A DNA stretch of 64,000 nucleotides from Afifella pfennigii DSM 17143 (lineage in GTDB: Bacteria; Pseudomonadota; Alphaproteobacteria; Rhizobiales; Afifellaceae), in assembly GCF_000688515.1 (NCBI RefSeq), contig NZ_JHZK01000015.1, positions 1 to 64,000 of the forward strand, given 5' to 3'. This document shows positions 42,710 through 51,135 of this stretch, in pieces. Made by a program: the position numbers and the translations under genes. The notes beneath the pieces were generated by a model. It worked only from the letters and a program-made list of their open reading frames with translations. It had not been told where the DNA came from and did no database searches. The first letter of the stretch is position 1; each line of letters begins with the position of its first letter.

Positions 42710-44191
42710 ATGCGCAGGAGCATCTACGCCGTCTTGGCGCTAGCGGCTCTCGCCGCGGCGGCCGTGTTGCTGTGGTCGGAGATGGCGCCCTCGCCGCAAG
42801 AGGCGGAGCCCGGCGAAGAGGCGAGCGCCGCCCTTGGCCCCGCGGAAGGCGAGCCCGTGGAAGACGGGCCCATGGAAGGCGAGAACCTCTCGCCGCCGGC
42901 GTCGGAGCTGGAAAGCCTGGCCGCGATCGTCTGGGACGAGATCGAGGCTTCCTTCTCCGCCGAACGCTTCACGCAGGCAACGCGCGACACCAGCGAGACG
43001 CGACAGACAGAGGTGCGACAGAGCGAGGCCTTCCTTCAGGAGCTGGTGCGCAGCGGCAGGGGTGCGACGGGCGAGCTGGTGGCGCGGCTGGAACGTCCGC
43101 GGCCGCCAAGACCGAGCTCGCCCTCCGCGACGGAGATGGCCAGCGCCGACCAGCAAACCATGGCCAACGCCGACCGGCAGAGAACCGCCAACGCCGATGC
43201 GGGCGAGGAGACCGCCATCGCCTCCGCCAATCAGGACATCATCGCCAGCCTGCCCGAGCAAGCCGCGCAATCGGCGGTGAACCCGGTCGCCGAGGCCTTC
43301 GATCCGCCCTTCGCTCGGCCGGCCCAGCCGGTGGAGGAAAGCGCCCCGGCGGCGCCCGCTCAACCGGCTCTGCCGGTGACGCGGCTCTGTATGGAGGAGC
43401 CGGATCGTCTCTTCTGCCGCTATCCGGAAGAGATCCAGCGGCGGGTGGAGGAGCGCGACTACGCCTTCAAGGTCGACGAGGAGATGCTTTACCGCGAGCC
43501 GGTGACGGTGACGCTGCTGATCGAGCCCCGGCTCGGCTCGCGCTTTCGCAGCGAGGTCGAAGGGCTCGGCGGCAAGCTGGCAGAGGGCCTCGTCCTGGTG
43601 CCGCGGCGCGGCGAGATGGCGGCCGAGCTGACCGGCGGTGCTTTCCACATCGCCCCGGCCGGCCGGGAGCGCCGGCTGCTCGGCTATACCACGGCGATGC
43701 AATGGGAATGGCAGGTGACGCCGCAGCGCGGCGGCCGGCATCCTTTGACGCTGCGCATTTTCATGCGGCTCGACACCGAGCAGGGGCTGCAGGAAGACCG
43801 CGTTGCCGCCGAAGCGCGTGTCATCGAGATCGAGATTTCGCCGGCGCAGCGCGTGGGGGCCTTCTTCTCCGACAAGAATCCGTGGATTGTCGCGGCCAGC
43901 CTGTCGGCCGGGGTCGTCGGCTGCGTCTTCGCCGGCCTTTCCCTGCGCCGGCGCCCCAACGATGCGGGCGGCTTGCGCCGGGCGGAAGCTGAGCGCGCGC
44001 CGCTGCGAGGCGCCGCGAGCGAGCCGCAAATTGTGGAGGCCCGTCCGGGGAGCGGGCCGCAGCAGCCGGACGTCGTGGCTCAGCCGGCAAAAACCGTTCC
44101 TCCGCCGGCAAGGCAAAGCGAGCCCGAAGCGCCGCCGCGGCCTTCCGCCGAGGCGCGAGACAGGCCCGCCAAACCGTCCCGGCAGGCCTAG
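42710..44191 (+). CDS. two-TM protein with a beta-sandwich-like WxW domain, unknown function
   Basis: 493 aa. Layout: N-terminal TM helix (~5-22), acidic/Pro/Ala-rich region with an AxAD(Q/R)Q-type repeat (~25-225), a compact domain of ~160 residues beginning RLCMEEPDRLFCRYPEE and containing PVTVTLLIEP, then MQWEWQVTPQRGGRHPLTLR and EARVIEIEIS, a second TM helix (NPWIVAASLSAGVVGCVFAG) and a Pro/Ala-rich cytoplasmic or periplasmic tail. From memory, a WxWxVTPxxxGxxxLxL strand next to a TM helix occurs in bacterial proteins that also carry TIR, caspase-like or similar effector domains; here no effector domain is attached. Upstream of the AI-2E family gene by 74 bp. Function not assigned. Confidence 0.75.
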   Translation: MRRSIYAVLALAALAAAAVLLWSEMAPSPQEAEPGEEASAALGPAEGEPVEDGPMEGENLSPPASELESLAAIVWDEIEASFSAERFTQATRDTSETRQTEVRQSEAFLQELVRSGRGATGELVARLERPRPPRPSSPSATEMASADQQTMANADRQRTANADAGEETAIASANQDIIASLPEQAAQSAVNPVAEAFDPPFARPAQPVEESAPAAPAQPALPVTRLCMEEPDRLFCRYPEEIQRRVEERDYAFKVDEEMLYREPVTVTLLIEPRLGSRFRSEVEGLGGKLAEGLVLVPRRGEMAAELTGGAFHIAPAGRERRLLGYTTAMQWEWQVTPQRGGRHPLTLRIFMRLDTEQGLQEDRVAAEARVIEIEISPAQRVGAFFSDKNPWIVAASLSAGVVGCVFAGLSLRRRPNDAGGLRRAEAERAPLRGAASEPQIVEARPGSGPQQPDVVAQPAKTVPPPARQSEPEAPPRPSAEARDRPAKPSRQA

Positions 44192-44265
44192 GCACGGCGG
44201 CGCGGGCGGAACTGTCCGTGTTCTAGCGGCGTTCTAGGCGGAACCGGCCAAGCCCCTGAGTTCCG

Positions 44266-45519
44266 ATGCATTCCAAGACAACGAGGTCGACGCCGAAGGC
44301 GCCGAAGCCAGAACCGAGCGGCGATCCCGCGCTGCCCTCTGGCGCCGCCGTGGCCGAGGCGAGGCAAACGCAATCTGCGCCAACCGACCGGCCCGCCGTC
44401 ATTCTTGGTCCCTCCTGGGCGCTGATCGGCCTCTTCCTCATCGCCGCCGTGGCCGCGCTCTATCTCGCCAAGGGCTTTTTCCTGCCGGTGGTGCTGGCCT
44501 TCCTCTTCGCGCTCACCTTGAGCCCGGTCGTGCGCTTTCTCGCCCGCCGGCGCGTGCCGGAATGGCTGAGCGCGGGTGTGCTCGTCGCCTCGGCCTTTCT
44601 GGCGCTGCTGCTCGGATCGTACTTCCTCAGCGCGCCCATCGGCGAATGGATCGACCGGGCGCCGAGCATCGTGCGCGAGCTGGAGCGCAAGGTCGGGCAT
44701 CTGCGCGGCTCGGTGGAGCAGCTGGAGCGCGCTTCTGAGGAGGTGGACAAATTGACCGGCGGCGAGGAGGGCGAGCCGGGCAGGGCCCAGGAAGTGGTGC
44801 TGCGCGAGCCGGGGCTCCTCACCAATGTCGCCACCAGCACGCCCGACATATTGGCGCGGATCCTCCTTTGCCTCGTGCTGCTCTTCTTCCTGCTCGCCTA
44901 TTCGGGGCTCTTCTACATCAAGCTCGTGCGCTCCATGTCCTCGCTCAGCGACAAGAAGCGGGCGCTTCGGATCAGCTACGACATCGAGCGCGAACTTTCG
45001 CGCTATCTCTTCACCGTCGCCTTCATCAATACCTGCCTTGGCATCGCCATCGGCATCGGCATGTGGCTCGTCGGCATGCCAAATCCGGTTCTGTGGGGGC
45101 TGCTCGCCGCGCTCCTCAATTTCATCCCCTATGTCGGCGCGATGGTCGGCACCGGCCTTGCCGGCATCGTCGGCATCGTCACCTATCCAACGCTCGGCGA
45201 GGCGCTCTACGGGCCGCTCGTCTACCTCGCCTGCACTTCCCTTGAGGGCAATTTCATCACGCCCATGGTGGTCGGCCGGCGTCTTGCCGTGAACCCGGTC
45301 GCCATCTTTCTGTCGATCGCCTTCTGGGGTTGGCTGTGGGGCTTCGTCGGCATGTTCATCGCCGTGCCGTTGCTGGTGGCGGTGAAAATCTTCTCCGGCC
45401 ACATCCCGCGCCTGTCGGCGCTGGCGGAATTTCTCTCCGGCGATCCGCGCAAGCTGCCGGAGGAGGAAGAGGCGGAGAGGGAATCGCGGCGCGCGCGCGC
45501 ACCGCCTGCCGCCGGCTGA
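44266..45519 (+). CDS. AI-2E family transporter (PerM/YdiK-like)
   Basis: 417 aa with about eight TM helices. ALYLAKGFFLPVVLAFLFAL, VRFLARRRVPEWLSAGVLV, the long amphipathic segment before FFLLAYSGLFYIKLVRSM, RISYDIERELSRYLFTVAFI, NTCLGIAIGIGMWLVGMPNP and LEGNFITPMVVGRRLAVNPV are typical of the family once linked to autoinducer-2 export; most members are transporters of unknown or cation substrates. N-terminal 40 residues are polar and low-complexity. Ends at a strong terminator. Confidence 0.9.
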   Translation: MHSKTTRSTPKAPKPEPSGDPALPSGAAVAEARQTQSAPTDRPAVILGPSWALIGLFLIAAVAALYLAKGFFLPVVLAFLFALTLSPVVRFLARRRVPEWLSAGVLVASAFLALLLGSYFLSAPIGEWIDRAPSIVRELERKVGHLRGSVEQLERASEEVDKLTGGEEGEPGRAQEVVLREPGLLTNVATSTPDILARILLCLVLLFFLLAYSGLFYIKLVRSMSSLSDKKRALRISYDIERELSRYLFTVAFINTCLGIAIGIGMWLVGMPNPVLWGLLAALLNFIPYVGAMVGTGLAGIVGIVTYPTLGEALYGPLVYLACTSLEGNFITPMVVGRRLAVNPVAIFLSIAFWGWLWGFVGMFIAVPLLVAVKIFSGHIPRLSALAEFLSGDPRKLPEEEEAERESRRARAPPAAG

Positions 45520-45606
45520 GCCCGGCTCTCAAGCCGCGGCGCTCCAAGAATGGCGAAAGGACAGTGAATCGCCAAAAGACAGTGGCGCATCGTGGCGCAA
45601 AGGAAA

Positions 45607-45638
45607 GGCCCGGGCTCGGCCCGGGCCTCGGTTTTTTT
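45607..45638 (+). terminator. rho-independent terminator
   Basis: GGCCCGGGC (45607-45615), loop TCG, GCCCGGGCC (45619-45627), TCGG, then seven T (45632-45638). Terminates the plus-strand transcript of the AI-2E family gene, 17 bp before the stop of the convergent ompA-like gene. Confidence 0.88.
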
Positions 45639-45654
45639 GCGCGATGTCGGCCGG

Positions 45655-47529
45655 CTAGCGCACCTGGCCCTGAACGAGCGGGGTGATCCGGCGCATGGTC
45701 ACGCGGCGGTTCTGCCGTTCTGGCGCCTCGGTCGGGACTTTCAGATACTGCTCGCCATAGCCCTGGGTGACGAGGTTTTCCGGCGGGATGTCGAAATTCT
45801 CCGACAGCACGATCGCCACCGATTCCGCCCGCCGATCCGACAAGGCGAGGTTGTAGAGGTCCGAGCCCACCGCATCCGTATGGCCTTCGATGAGGAAGAG
45901 CTCGTTGGGGTTTTGCGCCAGAAGGTCCTCCATGGCGCGGCCGATGCGGGCGAGCTCCGGCACCTCGCTGCGGGCGATGGCGGCGCTGTCGGTGGCGAAG
46001 GTGATGGCGTCGAGATCGACGCGCCGCAGCTTGTCGCGCAGCCGGGCGCTGTCGCGCACCTCCTCCAGCGTATAGGCCCGCTCCACCGGCTCCACCGGCG
46101 GGGCGGCGAGCGTCTGGCGGAGATCGTCCTGCGATGCCCTGCCGAGATCGACGATATAGCGCTCGCGCGGCAGGTCGTAGCGCAAGGGCGGCAGCGACTG
46201 CTCGAAGCGCTCCGCGCGGCGCCGCTCGCGCGGTCCCGCCCAGCGGTCGTCGATCAGCACGATCTCGCGCCCGTCCGGCGTTCGGCGCGTGCGCCGGATG
46301 ATGCTGCCGTCGTAGTCGCGGATGGTGATGATTTCCGCCCCGTTCGGCCGCGTCACCACGGTGCGCGTGCGGCCCTCGCCGAGATCTTCCACCTCCACGT
46401 CGCGGGCCCGGCGCAGCAGCCGGTCGGTCTCGCTGTCGGAGCGGATGTAGCGCTGGCCGTCGCGTTCGATCACGACGCGGTCGCCATAGCTTTCGATGAC
46501 CCGTCCGGCGAGCGCGCCGGCAGCGGCGCCGAGGGCGGCCGCCGCGCCCGTCCGCAGGGCGTCGTTGTCGTCGTCTCGCCGGCCTTCGGCCTGGCGGCGC
46601 TCCGCGCGCAGCTTCTGGCGCAGCTCGCGCATCTGCGGATCGGGCTCCTCGCCGGCGATGCCGAGATTCTCCGGCGCGGCCGCGGCGTCCGGCTGTGCCG
46701 TCTCGGCCGGTGATTGCGCGGGGGCGGGGGCCTCCGCGTCGCGCCGGCGCTGGTTGACGGGGACCTGTTCCGGCGCCGTGCCCTGTTGCGTCGTTGCCGG
46801 GGCGGCCGGCGCGTTCGCCGCTGGCGCGCGCTCGCCGGCAGGCTCCTCGGCCTGCTGCTGCGCCTCCGGCGTCACCAGGTTGGGTGAGGTCTCTTGCGGC
46901 TGCTCGGCGGCCTCGCTCTCTTGCGCGGCAGCGGGCGCTTCTTGCGAAGGCTCCTCTGCCGCCTGTTCCTCGGACTGTTCGGTGAGGGGCGGCTGCTCGT
47001 TGACGGGTGCTTCTGCCTCGGCGGCGGGCGGCTCGGCGGCGGGCGATGCTTGTTGCGCAGGCTCCTCGGCGGCCTGTTTTTCCGGCGCCTGCTCGTTGAC
47101 GGGTGCTTCTGCCTCGGCCGCGGGGGCTGGCTCACCCTGCGGTGCCGCCTGTTCCTGCGCCGCCGGCTCTTCTGCAGCCTCCGGGGCAGGCTGCTCGAGG
47201 GTCTGTTCGGCGGGCTGGGGCGGCGCTTCCGCCGCATTGGCGGCCGGCGGCTCTTGCGGCTGCTGCGCCGCCGCCTCGGCGGCCTCCGCCTCCGCCAGAG
47301 TTTGGCGCGCGGCCTCCACGGCGGCGCGTGCTTCCTCCACGCCCTGTCCGCTGGCCTCCGCCTCGGCGAGGGCCGCCTCGGCGGCGGCGAGGTTCTGACG
47401 CGCCGTCTCTGCTTGCAGCTCTGCCGAAAGATTGGCCTGCGCCAGCACGATCCGGCCCGTATCCGCGGACGCGATGGCCGGGAGCGGCAGCGCCAGCGCG
47501 GCGCCGATCATCAAGGTCGAAAATTTCAT
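45655..47529 (-). CDS. OmpA family outer-membrane protein with long low-complexity linker
   Basis: 624 aa. Signal peptide at 1-~22 (MKFSTLMIGAALALPLPAIA). Residues ~30-290 are Ala/Glu/Pro/Gln-rich, first a coiled-coil-like ETARQNLAAAEAALAEAEAS stretch, then repeated APVNEQ units. A Gly/Ala helix (GAAAALGAAAGALAGRVIES) precedes a Arg/Asp-rich beta region (RDYDGSIIRRTRRTPDGREI). The C-terminal ~120 residues are an OmpA peptidoglycan-binding domain: ITFATDSAAIA, FLIEGHTDAVGSDLYNLALS, DRRAESVAIVLSE and RQNRRVTMRRI. It probably spans or reaches across the periplasm to peptidoglycan. Confidence 0.88.
   Translation of the reverse strand: MKFSTLMIGAALALPLPAIASADTGRIVLAQANLSAELQAETARQNLAAAEAALAEAEASGQGVEEARAAVEAARQTLAEAEAAEAAAQQPQEPPAANAAEAPPQPAEQTLEQPAPEAAEEPAAQEQAAPQGEPAPAAEAEAPVNEQAPEKQAAEEPAQQASPAAEPPAAEAEAPVNEQPPLTEQSEEQAAEEPSQEAPAAAQESEAAEQPQETSPNLVTPEAQQQAEEPAGERAPAANAPAAPATTQQGTAPEQVPVNQRRRDAEAPAPAQSPAETAQPDAAAAPENLGIAGEEPDPQMRELRQKLRAERRQAEGRRDDDNDALRTGAAAALGAAAGALAGRVIESYGDRVVIERDGQRYIRSDSETDRLLRRARDVEVEDLGEGRTRTVVTRPNGAEIITIRDYDGSIIRRTRRTPDGREIVLIDDRWAGPRERRRAERFEQSLPPLRYDLPRERYIVDLGRASQDDLRQTLAAPPVEPVERAYTLEEVRDSARLRDKLRRVDLDAITFATDSAAIARSEVPELARIGRAMEDLLAQNPNELFLIEGHTDAVGSDLYNLALSDRRAESVAIVLSENFDIPPENLVTQGYGEQYLKVPTEAPERQNRRVTMRRITPLVQGQVR
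46993..47118 (-). repeat. 96-bp-spaced direct repeat coding for EAEAPVNEQ units
   Basis: A 30-bp sequence at 46993-47022 is repeated at 47089-47118, 96 bp (32 codons) apart and in frame, encoding the AEAPVNEQ motif twice within the linker of the OmpA-like protein. Indicates internal duplication; such tracts can change length by slippage or recombination. Confidence 0.75.
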
Positions 47530-47596
47530 CGGTTTTCCGTTCGTCCGAGCCCCCTCGGTGAGAGAGGAAACCCGCTGCCGGAAAAATGTTCCGCTT

Positions 47597-48160
47597 TCAG
47601 GGCCGCAGCGCGGCGGCGAGATGGCCGGGCGGCTCGTAGCCCTGCGGCAGGACGAGGCGGTGCTCGCGCCGGCCGACGGGCTGAAAGCCGAGGCGCTGGT
47701 AGAGCGGCAGCGCCGCAGGATGGTCCATGGTGCAGGTGTTGAGCGTCATCACCTCCGCGCCGCGCGAGAAGGCCTCGCTGACCGCCGTGCCCAGCAGCCA
47801 CGGGCCGAGCCGGCGCCCGGTCCATTCCGGCATCAGCCCGAAATAGACGAGATCGACGCGCGGATGGCCGGCGAAATCGAGCTCGAAATAGCCGGCCGGC
47901 GCGCCCTGGGCATAGAGGACGGAGATCTCGATACCCTCGCGACGGATGCGCCTGGCAAGCTCCTCGTCGCTGAGGCCGAGCCGCTCCACCCAGACGAAAT
48001 CGGCGCCGATGGTGGCGTAGAGATAGCGGTAGAAATGCAGCGGGCAGTCCTCCACCCGCATCAGCGCCAGGGAAAAGCCGCTCGGCTGCGGCGGCAGCCG
48101 GGTCGGCGGCGCAGTCATCTCAAGGTCGGTGATGATGGTCGCGATGGCGCGCTCGCTCAT
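47597..48160 (-). CDS. GNAT family N-acetyltransferase
   Basis: 187 aa. GNAT fold: LALMRVEDCPLHFYRYLYAT at the N-terminus, GAPAGYFELDF (beta4), VDLVYFGLMPEWTGRRLGPW (the V-x5-R/Q-x-x-G-x-G/A acetyl-CoA loop as RRLG) and LNTCTMDHPAALPLYQRLGF (motif B). Substrate unknown. ATG 48160 overlaps the sseA stop by 4 bp; last gene of the cysK-alaX-sseA operon. Confidence 0.87.
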   Translation of the reverse strand: MSERAIATIITDLEMTAPPTRLPPQPSGFSLALMRVEDCPLHFYRYLYATIGADFVWVERLGLSDEELARRIRREGIEISVLYAQGAPAGYFELDFAGHPRVDLVYFGLMPEWTGRRLGPWLLGTAVSEAFSRGAEVMTLNTCTMDHPAALPLYQRLGFQPVGRREHRLVLPQGYEPPGHLAAALRP

Positions 48161-49002
48161 GCCGGGCCTTGCTCCACCGGCGTGTCGTCGCGCCCGCCCC
48201 ATTCCGTCCAAGAGCCGTCGTAGAGCGCGGTATCGGCCTTGCCGGCGGCCACCAGCGCGAAGGAGAGGATCGCCGCCGTCACGCCGGAACCGCAGGAGGT
48301 CACCACCGGCTTGTCCCAATCGACGCCGGCGGCCTCGAAGATCGCCCGGATGCGCGCCGCCTCCACGAGACGCTGCGGCTCGCCCTCGGCGAAAAGCGCA
48401 TCGAAGGGAAGGCATTTGGAGCCGGGGATATGCCCGCTTTTAAGGCCCGGTCTCGGCTCAGGCTCCTCGCCGCGGAACCGGCCGGCGGGCCGCGCATCGA
48501 CGATCTGCTCGCCGCTGCCGTTAAGGCTCCGGCGCACGCGGCCAAGGTCGGCGACGGCCGCCTGCAGGAAACGCGGGTGAAAACGCTTGGGCGTCGGCTG
48601 CGGCGCCTCGCTGCTGAGGCGATAGCCTGCCGCCTTCCAGGCCGGCAATCCGCCTTCCAGGATACGCACCTGGCGCGCCCCGAAGACCTTCAGCGTCCAC
48701 CAGACGCGCGGCGCGGAGAACAGCCCCATCCCGTCATAGACGACGATGGTGTCGCCCTCCGACAGCCCGAGCGCGCCGGCCGCCGCCGCGAAGGCGTCCG
48801 GATCGGGTAGCATATGCGGCAGGTCGGTGGAGCGGTCTGCGATCGCGTCGATGTCGAAATAGACGGCGCCGGGAATGTGGCCCGCCGCGTATTCCGCCTT
48901 GGCGTCGCGGTTCTGCGCCGGCAGGTACCAGGAGGCGTCGACGACGCGCACCTCGTCAAGATGCGCATGCAGCCATTTTGGGCTCACAAGCAGGTCTGAC
49001 AT
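48157..49002 (-). CDS. sseA: 3-mercaptopyruvate sulfurtransferase
   Basis: 281 aa, two rhodanese domains. First (inactive) domain: LVSPKWLHAHLDEVRVVDAS, AGHIPGAVYFDIDAIAD. Second: IVDARPAGRFRGEEPEPRPG, SGHIPGSKCLPF and the active-site loop VTSCGSGVTAAI; CGSGVT is the mercaptopyruvate-type loop (thiosulfate rhodaneses have CRKGVT). Transfers sulfur from 3-mercaptopyruvate, a cysteine transamination product, to thiols or cyanide. Six bp after alaX. Confidence 0.93.
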   Translation of the reverse strand: MSDLLVSPKWLHAHLDEVRVVDASWYLPAQNRDAKAEYAAGHIPGAVYFDIDAIADRSTDLPHMLPDPDAFAAAAGALGLSEGDTIVVYDGMGLFSAPRVWWTLKVFGARQVRILEGGLPAWKAAGYRLSSEAPQPTPKRFHPRFLQAAVADLGRVRRSLNGSGEQIVDARPAGRFRGEEPEPRPGLKSGHIPGSKCLPFDALFAEGEPQRLVEAARIRAIFEAAGVDWDKPVVTSCGSGVTAAILSFALVAAGKADTALYDGSWTEWGGRDDTPVEQGPA

Positions 49003-49008
49003 TTTCTT

Positions 49009-49740
49009 TCAGCTCTCAAGTCTCAGTCGGATACGCCGGTTCTGCCGGCCCTTCTTTTCCACCTTGCCGAGGGCGAGGCTCCCGATTTCCCCCGTCGAGA
49101 GGACATGCGTTCCCCCGCAGGGCTGAAGGTCGATTTCGCCGTCCTTGCCGATGGCGACCAGCCGCACGCGGCCGCTTCCGCTCGGCGGCTTGACGCTCAT
49201 GGTGCGCACCAGCTCCGGATTGGCGGCGAGCTCTTCCTCGCTGATCCAGCGGGTCGTCACCGGATGGTCCGCCTCCACCAGCGCGTTGAGCGCCTCCCAC
49301 AGCGCTTCCTTGTCGATGGCGCCGGCATCGGCGATGTCGAAGTCGAGCCGGCTTTCCTCCGCCCCGATGGAGCCGCCGGTGACGGGATAGGGGATGAGCG
49401 AGCACAGAAGATGCAGCGCCGTATGCATGCGCATATGCCGGTTGCGGCGCTCCCAATCGAGCACCGCCTGCACCCGCTCGCCGGGCTCCGGCAGCTTCTC
49501 CGCGCTTGTCGGCACATGCACGATGGCGGCGCGGTCCTCGCCATAGACGGTGGCGCCGATCTCCACCTCGCCGCAGGCGGCGAGTAGCTTGCCGGTATCG
49601 CCGGGCTGGCCGCCGCCGGTGGCGTAGAAGACGGTACGGTCAAGGATGATACCGCCGCGATCGTTGACGGCGAGGACTTCGGCCTCGCAGCTTTGCAGAT
49701 ACGGCTCGTCGCGGAACAGGGGCTCGCTGGGCCCGCTCAT
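49009..49740 (-). CDS. alaX: alanyl-tRNA editing protein AlaX
   Basis: 243 aa free-standing homologue of the AlaRS editing domain that hydrolyses Ser-tRNA(Ala) (and Gly-). Zinc site residues are present: MRMHTALHLL (HxxxH) and LQPCGGTHVLSTGEIG (Cys and His). RTVFYATGGGQPGDTG is the conserved N-terminal loop, so this is the longer AlaX-M-type class. Its ATG overlaps the cysK stop by 4 bp. Operon with cysteine and sulfur genes. Confidence 0.93.
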   Translation of the reverse strand: MSGPSEPLFRDEPYLQSCEAEVLAVNDRGGIILDRTVFYATGGGQPGDTGKLLAACGEVEIGATVYGEDRAAIVHVPTSAEKLPEPGERVQAVLDWERRNRHMRMHTALHLLCSLIPYPVTGGSIGAEESRLDFDIADAGAIDKEALWEALNALVEADHPVTTRWISEEELAANPELVRTMSVKPPSGSGRVRLVAIGKDGEIDLQPCGGTHVLSTGEIGSLALGKVEKKGRQNRRIRLRLES

Positions 49741-50783
49741 GCCGGAACCTCCTCAAAGGGTATCTCGATCTCGGGCCGACGCTCCAGCCAGGCCGGGACC
49801 GGCAGCTCCTTGGAGCGCAGGAAGTCGGGATTGAACAGCTTGCTGGCATAGCGCGCGCCATAGTCGCACAAGACCGTCACGATGGTATGGCCCGGGCCCA
49901 TCTCCTCAGCCATGCGGATGGCGCCGGCGACGTTCATGCCGGAGGAGCCGCCGAGGCACAGCCCCTCGCGCTCCACCATGTCGAAGACGAGCGGGATCGC
50001 CTCCTTGTCGGGGATGTTGAAGGGCATGTCGATGGGCGCGCCCTCCAGATTGGCGGTGATGCGGCCCTGGCCGATGCCTTCGGTGATGGAGGAGCCGGAA
50101 GATTTCAGCTCGCCATGGGCGTAATAATGATAGAGCGCCGCCCCGTCGGGATCGGCGAGGCCGATCTTGATTCCGGGGTTCTTCTCCTTCAGGAACATGC
50201 CGCAGCCGGCCAGCGTGCCGCCCGTGCCGACGGCGCAGATGAAGCCGTCGATCTTGCCGTCCGTATGGCGCCAGAGCTCCGGGCCGGTGCCTTCGAGATG
50301 TGCCTTGCGGTTGGCGGTGTTGTCGAACTGGTTCGCCCAGATGGCGCCGTTCGCCTCCTCGCGGGCGAGGCGCTCGGCAATACGGCCGGAGATTTTCACG
50401 TAATTGTTGGGATTGCGGTAGGGCACGGCCGGCACCTCGATGAGTTCAGCGCCGGCGATGCGCAGCGCCTGCTTCTTCTCCTCCGATTGCGTCTCGGGGA
50501 TGACGATGACGGCGCGGTAGCCGAGCGCCTTGGCGACGAGGGCAAGGCCGATGCCGGTATTGCCCGCCGTGCCCTCCACGATGGTGCCACCGGGCTTCAA
50601 AAGCCCGCGTTCGACCGCATCGCGCACGATGTACAGCGCCGCCCGGTCCTTCACCGACTGCCCCGGATTGAGGAACTCCGCCTTGCCGAGGATCTCGCAG
50701 CCGGTGCGCTCCGAAGCGTGGCGGAGGCGGATCAAGGGGGTATTGCCGATCGTCTCAAGGACGGAGGCGGCGATTTCCGGCAT
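49737..50783 (-). CDS. cysK: cysteine synthase A (O-acetylserine sulfhydrylase)
   Basis: 348 aa PLP enzyme, fold type II. ETIGNTPLIRLRHASERTGC, the PLP lysine in NPGQSVKDRAALYIV, EGTAGNTGIGLALVAKALGY (phosphate and Asn loop), VGTGGTLAGCGMFLKEKNPG and EGIGQGRITANLEG. GQSVKDRAA (Gln for the usual Gly) and the ~348-aa length match a cysteine synthase group common in alphaproteobacteria. Forms L-cysteine from O-acetylserine and sulfide. First gene of a four-gene minus-strand operon; divergent from the cupin gene. Confidence 0.9.
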   Translation of the reverse strand: MPEIAASVLETIGNTPLIRLRHASERTGCEILGKAEFLNPGQSVKDRAALYIVRDAVERGLLKPGGTIVEGTAGNTGIGLALVAKALGYRAVIVIPETQSEEKKQALRIAGAELIEVPAVPYRNPNNYVKISGRIAERLAREEANGAIWANQFDNTANRKAHLEGTGPELWRHTDGKIDGFICAVGTGGTLAGCGMFLKEKNPGIKIGLADPDGAALYHYYAHGELKSSGSSITEGIGQGRITANLEGAPIDMPFNIPDKEAIPLVFDMVEREGLCLGGSSGMNVAGAIRMAEEMGPGHTIVTVLCDYGARYASKLFNPDFLRSKELPVPAWLERRPEIEIPFEEVPA

Positions 50784-51135
50784 CGGGTACTCCTCGCTTC
50801 TCCCGGCTTTGCAGGGCAGGCGAAGCTAGGCCGGCGAAAGGGCGGGTGCAAGGCGGCGATGGAGGCGGGACGTCATCTTTGGGCCCTGGCGATCCACGGC
50901 GCAACGGCGCCCCGCTTTAAGGCGTGCGCACAAGCCCGCTTGCCTGCGCGAGGCGTGATGTGTGGGGGGTCCGCGCTGCGCTCGGCATGGCTCCGGCCGT
51001 CATCTCCCATTAACGCTAGAACACGGATATACTTGCGGTTTTCGTCCAGACGACGCCTAGATTTCGTTTCAAATTGAAGCGGTGCGGCATGCCGAGACCG
51101 GCTGCCGGGACATCACCCATGGCGGAGGGCGAACG
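50784..51135. other. intergenic region between cysK and the cupin gene
   Basis: 352 bp shared by two divergent operons, with no ORF that looks coding. An AT-richer patch near 51010-51080 includes TATACT (51028-51033), a possible -10 for the plus-strand operon, but no matching -35 box is clear. GGAGG at 51124-51128 is the ribosome site of the cupin gene. Confidence 0.4.

Noticed and set aside
44266-45519. Inferring AI-2 quorum sensing from the AI-2E family gene
   Set aside because: Most members of this family have other or unknown substrates and no luxS or lsr genes are in the window.
46496-47398. Plus-strand Ser/Ala/Gly/Cys-rich open frames opposite the OmpA linker
   Set aside because: They mirror the low-complexity Pro/Ala/Glu codons of the linker and have no ribosome site or family features.
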